A stretch of DNA of 33,967 nt from an uncultured Clostridia bacterium. Its GTDB lineage: Bacteria; Bacillota; Clostridia; TANB77; CAG-508. The notes beneath the pieces are model-generated. The model saw nothing but the letters and a program-made list of their open reading frames with translations. It did no database searches and was not told where the DNA came from. Position 1 is the stretch's first letter, and every line of letters starts with the position of its first letter. Positions 32,833-33,967 of the stretch are shown here, one piece after another. Location of the stretch: the NCBI GenBank assembly GCA_947628395.1, contig CANQZP010000004.1:1-33967 (forward strand), in the 5' to 3' direction. Made by a program: the position numbers and the translations under genes.

Positions 32833-33783
32833 ATGTTATTGCATTTAGATAAAGAAAATTTTAAAAAATTAATAGATATAATAAGTAATAGAACTGGTAT
32901 TGGCTCAGATATTATAGAAAAAGATTATTATGTTTGCAGTATACTAAAAGAATTATCTGAAAAACAAGATGAATTGCAAGCATATTTTAAAGGTGGAACA
33001 GCAATTTATAAAATATTAGACACAATGAATCGTTTTTCAGAAGATATAGATTTAACAGTAAAAGTACTTCCAGAACAATCAAATACAAAAAATAGAAAAA
33101 GATTAAAAGAATCAGCTTTAGGGTATAAAATTTCTGAATTAGAATTATCAAAAGATGAGTGCATTGATAATAAAGGAAGTGTTACAGGTATATATAGATA
33201 TGATTCCATTTATAATATAAATGAGGCTCCTTTACATAGGGCTGGCATAATTCAAGTAGAGGCAACTTCTTTTACTGTTAGTGAGCCTTTCGATAAATAT
33301 ACTATAGAGCCACTTATATATAAATTATCTAATGAAAATGAAAAAAATGTATTAGAAAGTCAGTTTGAAATATCAAAGTTTGATATAAATATTATTAAGC
33401 TTGAAAGAATGTTTATAGATAAAATTTTCGCAGCAGAATTTTATTATATAAGAAAGATGTATAATGATGTTTCTAAACATTTATACGATATTTCAGTATT
33501 ATCACAAAATGAAAATATTGAAAAATTATTAAAAAATAAAGATGAAATGGAAAAATTGATTTTTTATAAAAGAGAAGAAGAAAAGGTTAGAATTGGTGGT
33601 ATTGATAGTAATACAAAAATAAAAGATTTTAATTACTTTAAATTAGATTTTAATGATGAACTTATACAAGAATTTAATAATATGCAATATAAATATGTTC
33701 TTGATGATAAATATAAAATTACAATGGATTATACTAAAAATGTAATATTAGAAATTTATAATTTTATAAAAAAGTGTTTTTAA
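32833..33783 (+). CDS. abiEii: AbiEii nucleotidyltransferase toxin
   Basis: A 316-residue DNA polymerase beta-like nucleotidyltransferase. The family motif is clear: GGTA (54-57), then RFSEDIDLTV with Asp71 and Asp73 as metal-binding residues. A conserved later segment (KLERMFIDKIFAAEFYYIRKMYNDVSKHLYDISVL) carries the Lys/Arg and helical signature of the C-terminal half. AbiEii enzymes stop growth, in studied cases by modifying tRNA ends, and give abortive phage defence. The start has an AGGAGAGGG site directly upstream, and the tight spacing to the antitoxin shows one operon. Length and motifs look intact, so the toxin should be active. Confidence 0.85.
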   Translation: MLLHLDKENFKKLIDIISNRTGIGSDIIEKDYYVCSILKELSEKQDELQAYFKGGTAIYKILDTMNRFSEDIDLTVKVLPEQSNTKNRKRLKESALGYKISELELSKDECIDNKGSVTGIYRYDSIYNINEAPLHRAGIIQVEATSFTVSEPFDKYTIEPLIYKLSNENEKNVLESQFEISKFDINIIKLERMFIDKIFAAEFYYIRKMYNDVSKHLYDISVLSQNENIEKLLKNKDEMEKLIFYKREEEKVRIGGIDSNTKIKDFNYFKLDFNDELIQEFNNMQYKYVLDDKYKITMDYTKNVILEIYNFIKKCF

Positions 33784-33807
33784 TAATTTCAATAAGAACA
33801 CTTTTTT
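33768..33807 (+). terminator. Intrinsic terminator overlapping the end of abiEii
   Basis: AAAAAAGTGTT (33768-33778) pairs with AACACTTTTTT (33797-33807). The left arm lies in the last codons of the toxin gene, and the T-run is part of the right arm. Confidence 0.78.
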
Positions 33808-33917
33808 GTTACTGAAGTCATAAGCCAAAGAAGTAATGTCCTACGTAATAAAAAATATTTAATAAATATACTCGAAATTATTAACAAAATAAACTAAAAA
33901 ATAAATTAAAAATTTTT

Positions 33918-33960
33918 AAAATAAACTAAAAGTTTTTTATAACATTTAGTTTATTTTTTT
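33918..33960 (+). terminator. Second AT-rich hairpin terminator at the window end
   Basis: A perfect 13-bp stem, AAAATAAACTAAA (33918-33930) with TTTAGTTTATTTT (33945-33957), is followed by TTT. The left arm is repeated exactly at 33886-33898, so two alternative stems can form. It may be a backup terminator, or it may belong to the next gene outside the window. The minus strand also has A/T runs. Confidence 0.6.
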
Positions 33961-33967
33961 ACACAAT

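Overview
The window is strongly AT-rich, with A/T-ending codons, AGGAG-type ribosome binding sites, sortases and sorting-signal surface proteins. This points to a low-GC Bacillota, most likely a gut-type Clostridia or a related lineage; the species cannot be named from the sequence. Every protein gene is on the + strand.

Layout. (1) 1-124 is a nested palindrome, followed by an ABC exporter half-transporter (157-2025). (2) 2026-2368 holds a GC-rich inverted repeat and a promoter, then a pilus-type operon: LPSTG fimbrial subunit (2369-4006), class C sortase (4060-4911) and a small IPKTG-ended surface protein (4916-5704), closed by a terminator. (3) 5705-6069 holds a second palindrome and a promoter sharing a 23-bp element with the first. 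It precedes a second surface operon: a von Willebrand A / LamG adhesin ending in LPLTG (6070-11505), a class B sortase (11510-12247) and, after a hairpin-rich leader, an 18.1-kb gene for a 6,043-residue surface protein (12422-30553), closed by a strong terminator. (4) 30717-31874 encodes a cytoplasmic transglutaminase-fold protein. (5) A bidirectional terminator and a degenerate minus-strand tRNA-Lys-like sequence precede an AbiE type IV toxin-antitoxin pair (32176-33783).

How the genes may work together. The two surface operons share one plan: a sortase gene between two genes whose products end in a sorting-type C-terminus, one canonical (LPSTG, LPLTG) and one atypical (IPKTGD, EIKTGD). The first looks like pilus shaft plus polymerising sortase. 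The second looks like a tip or adhesin protein, a class B sortase and a giant fibrous protein of GLUG beta-helix ladders and Cna-B/isopeptide-type domains. A common promoter element suggests they are expressed together. This dual-sortase assembly with a giant stalk is the strongest candidate here for an undescribed system. Its parts are known families; the combination, the atypical sorting signals and the shared promoter element deserve testing. Domain names are read by eye; no database search was run.
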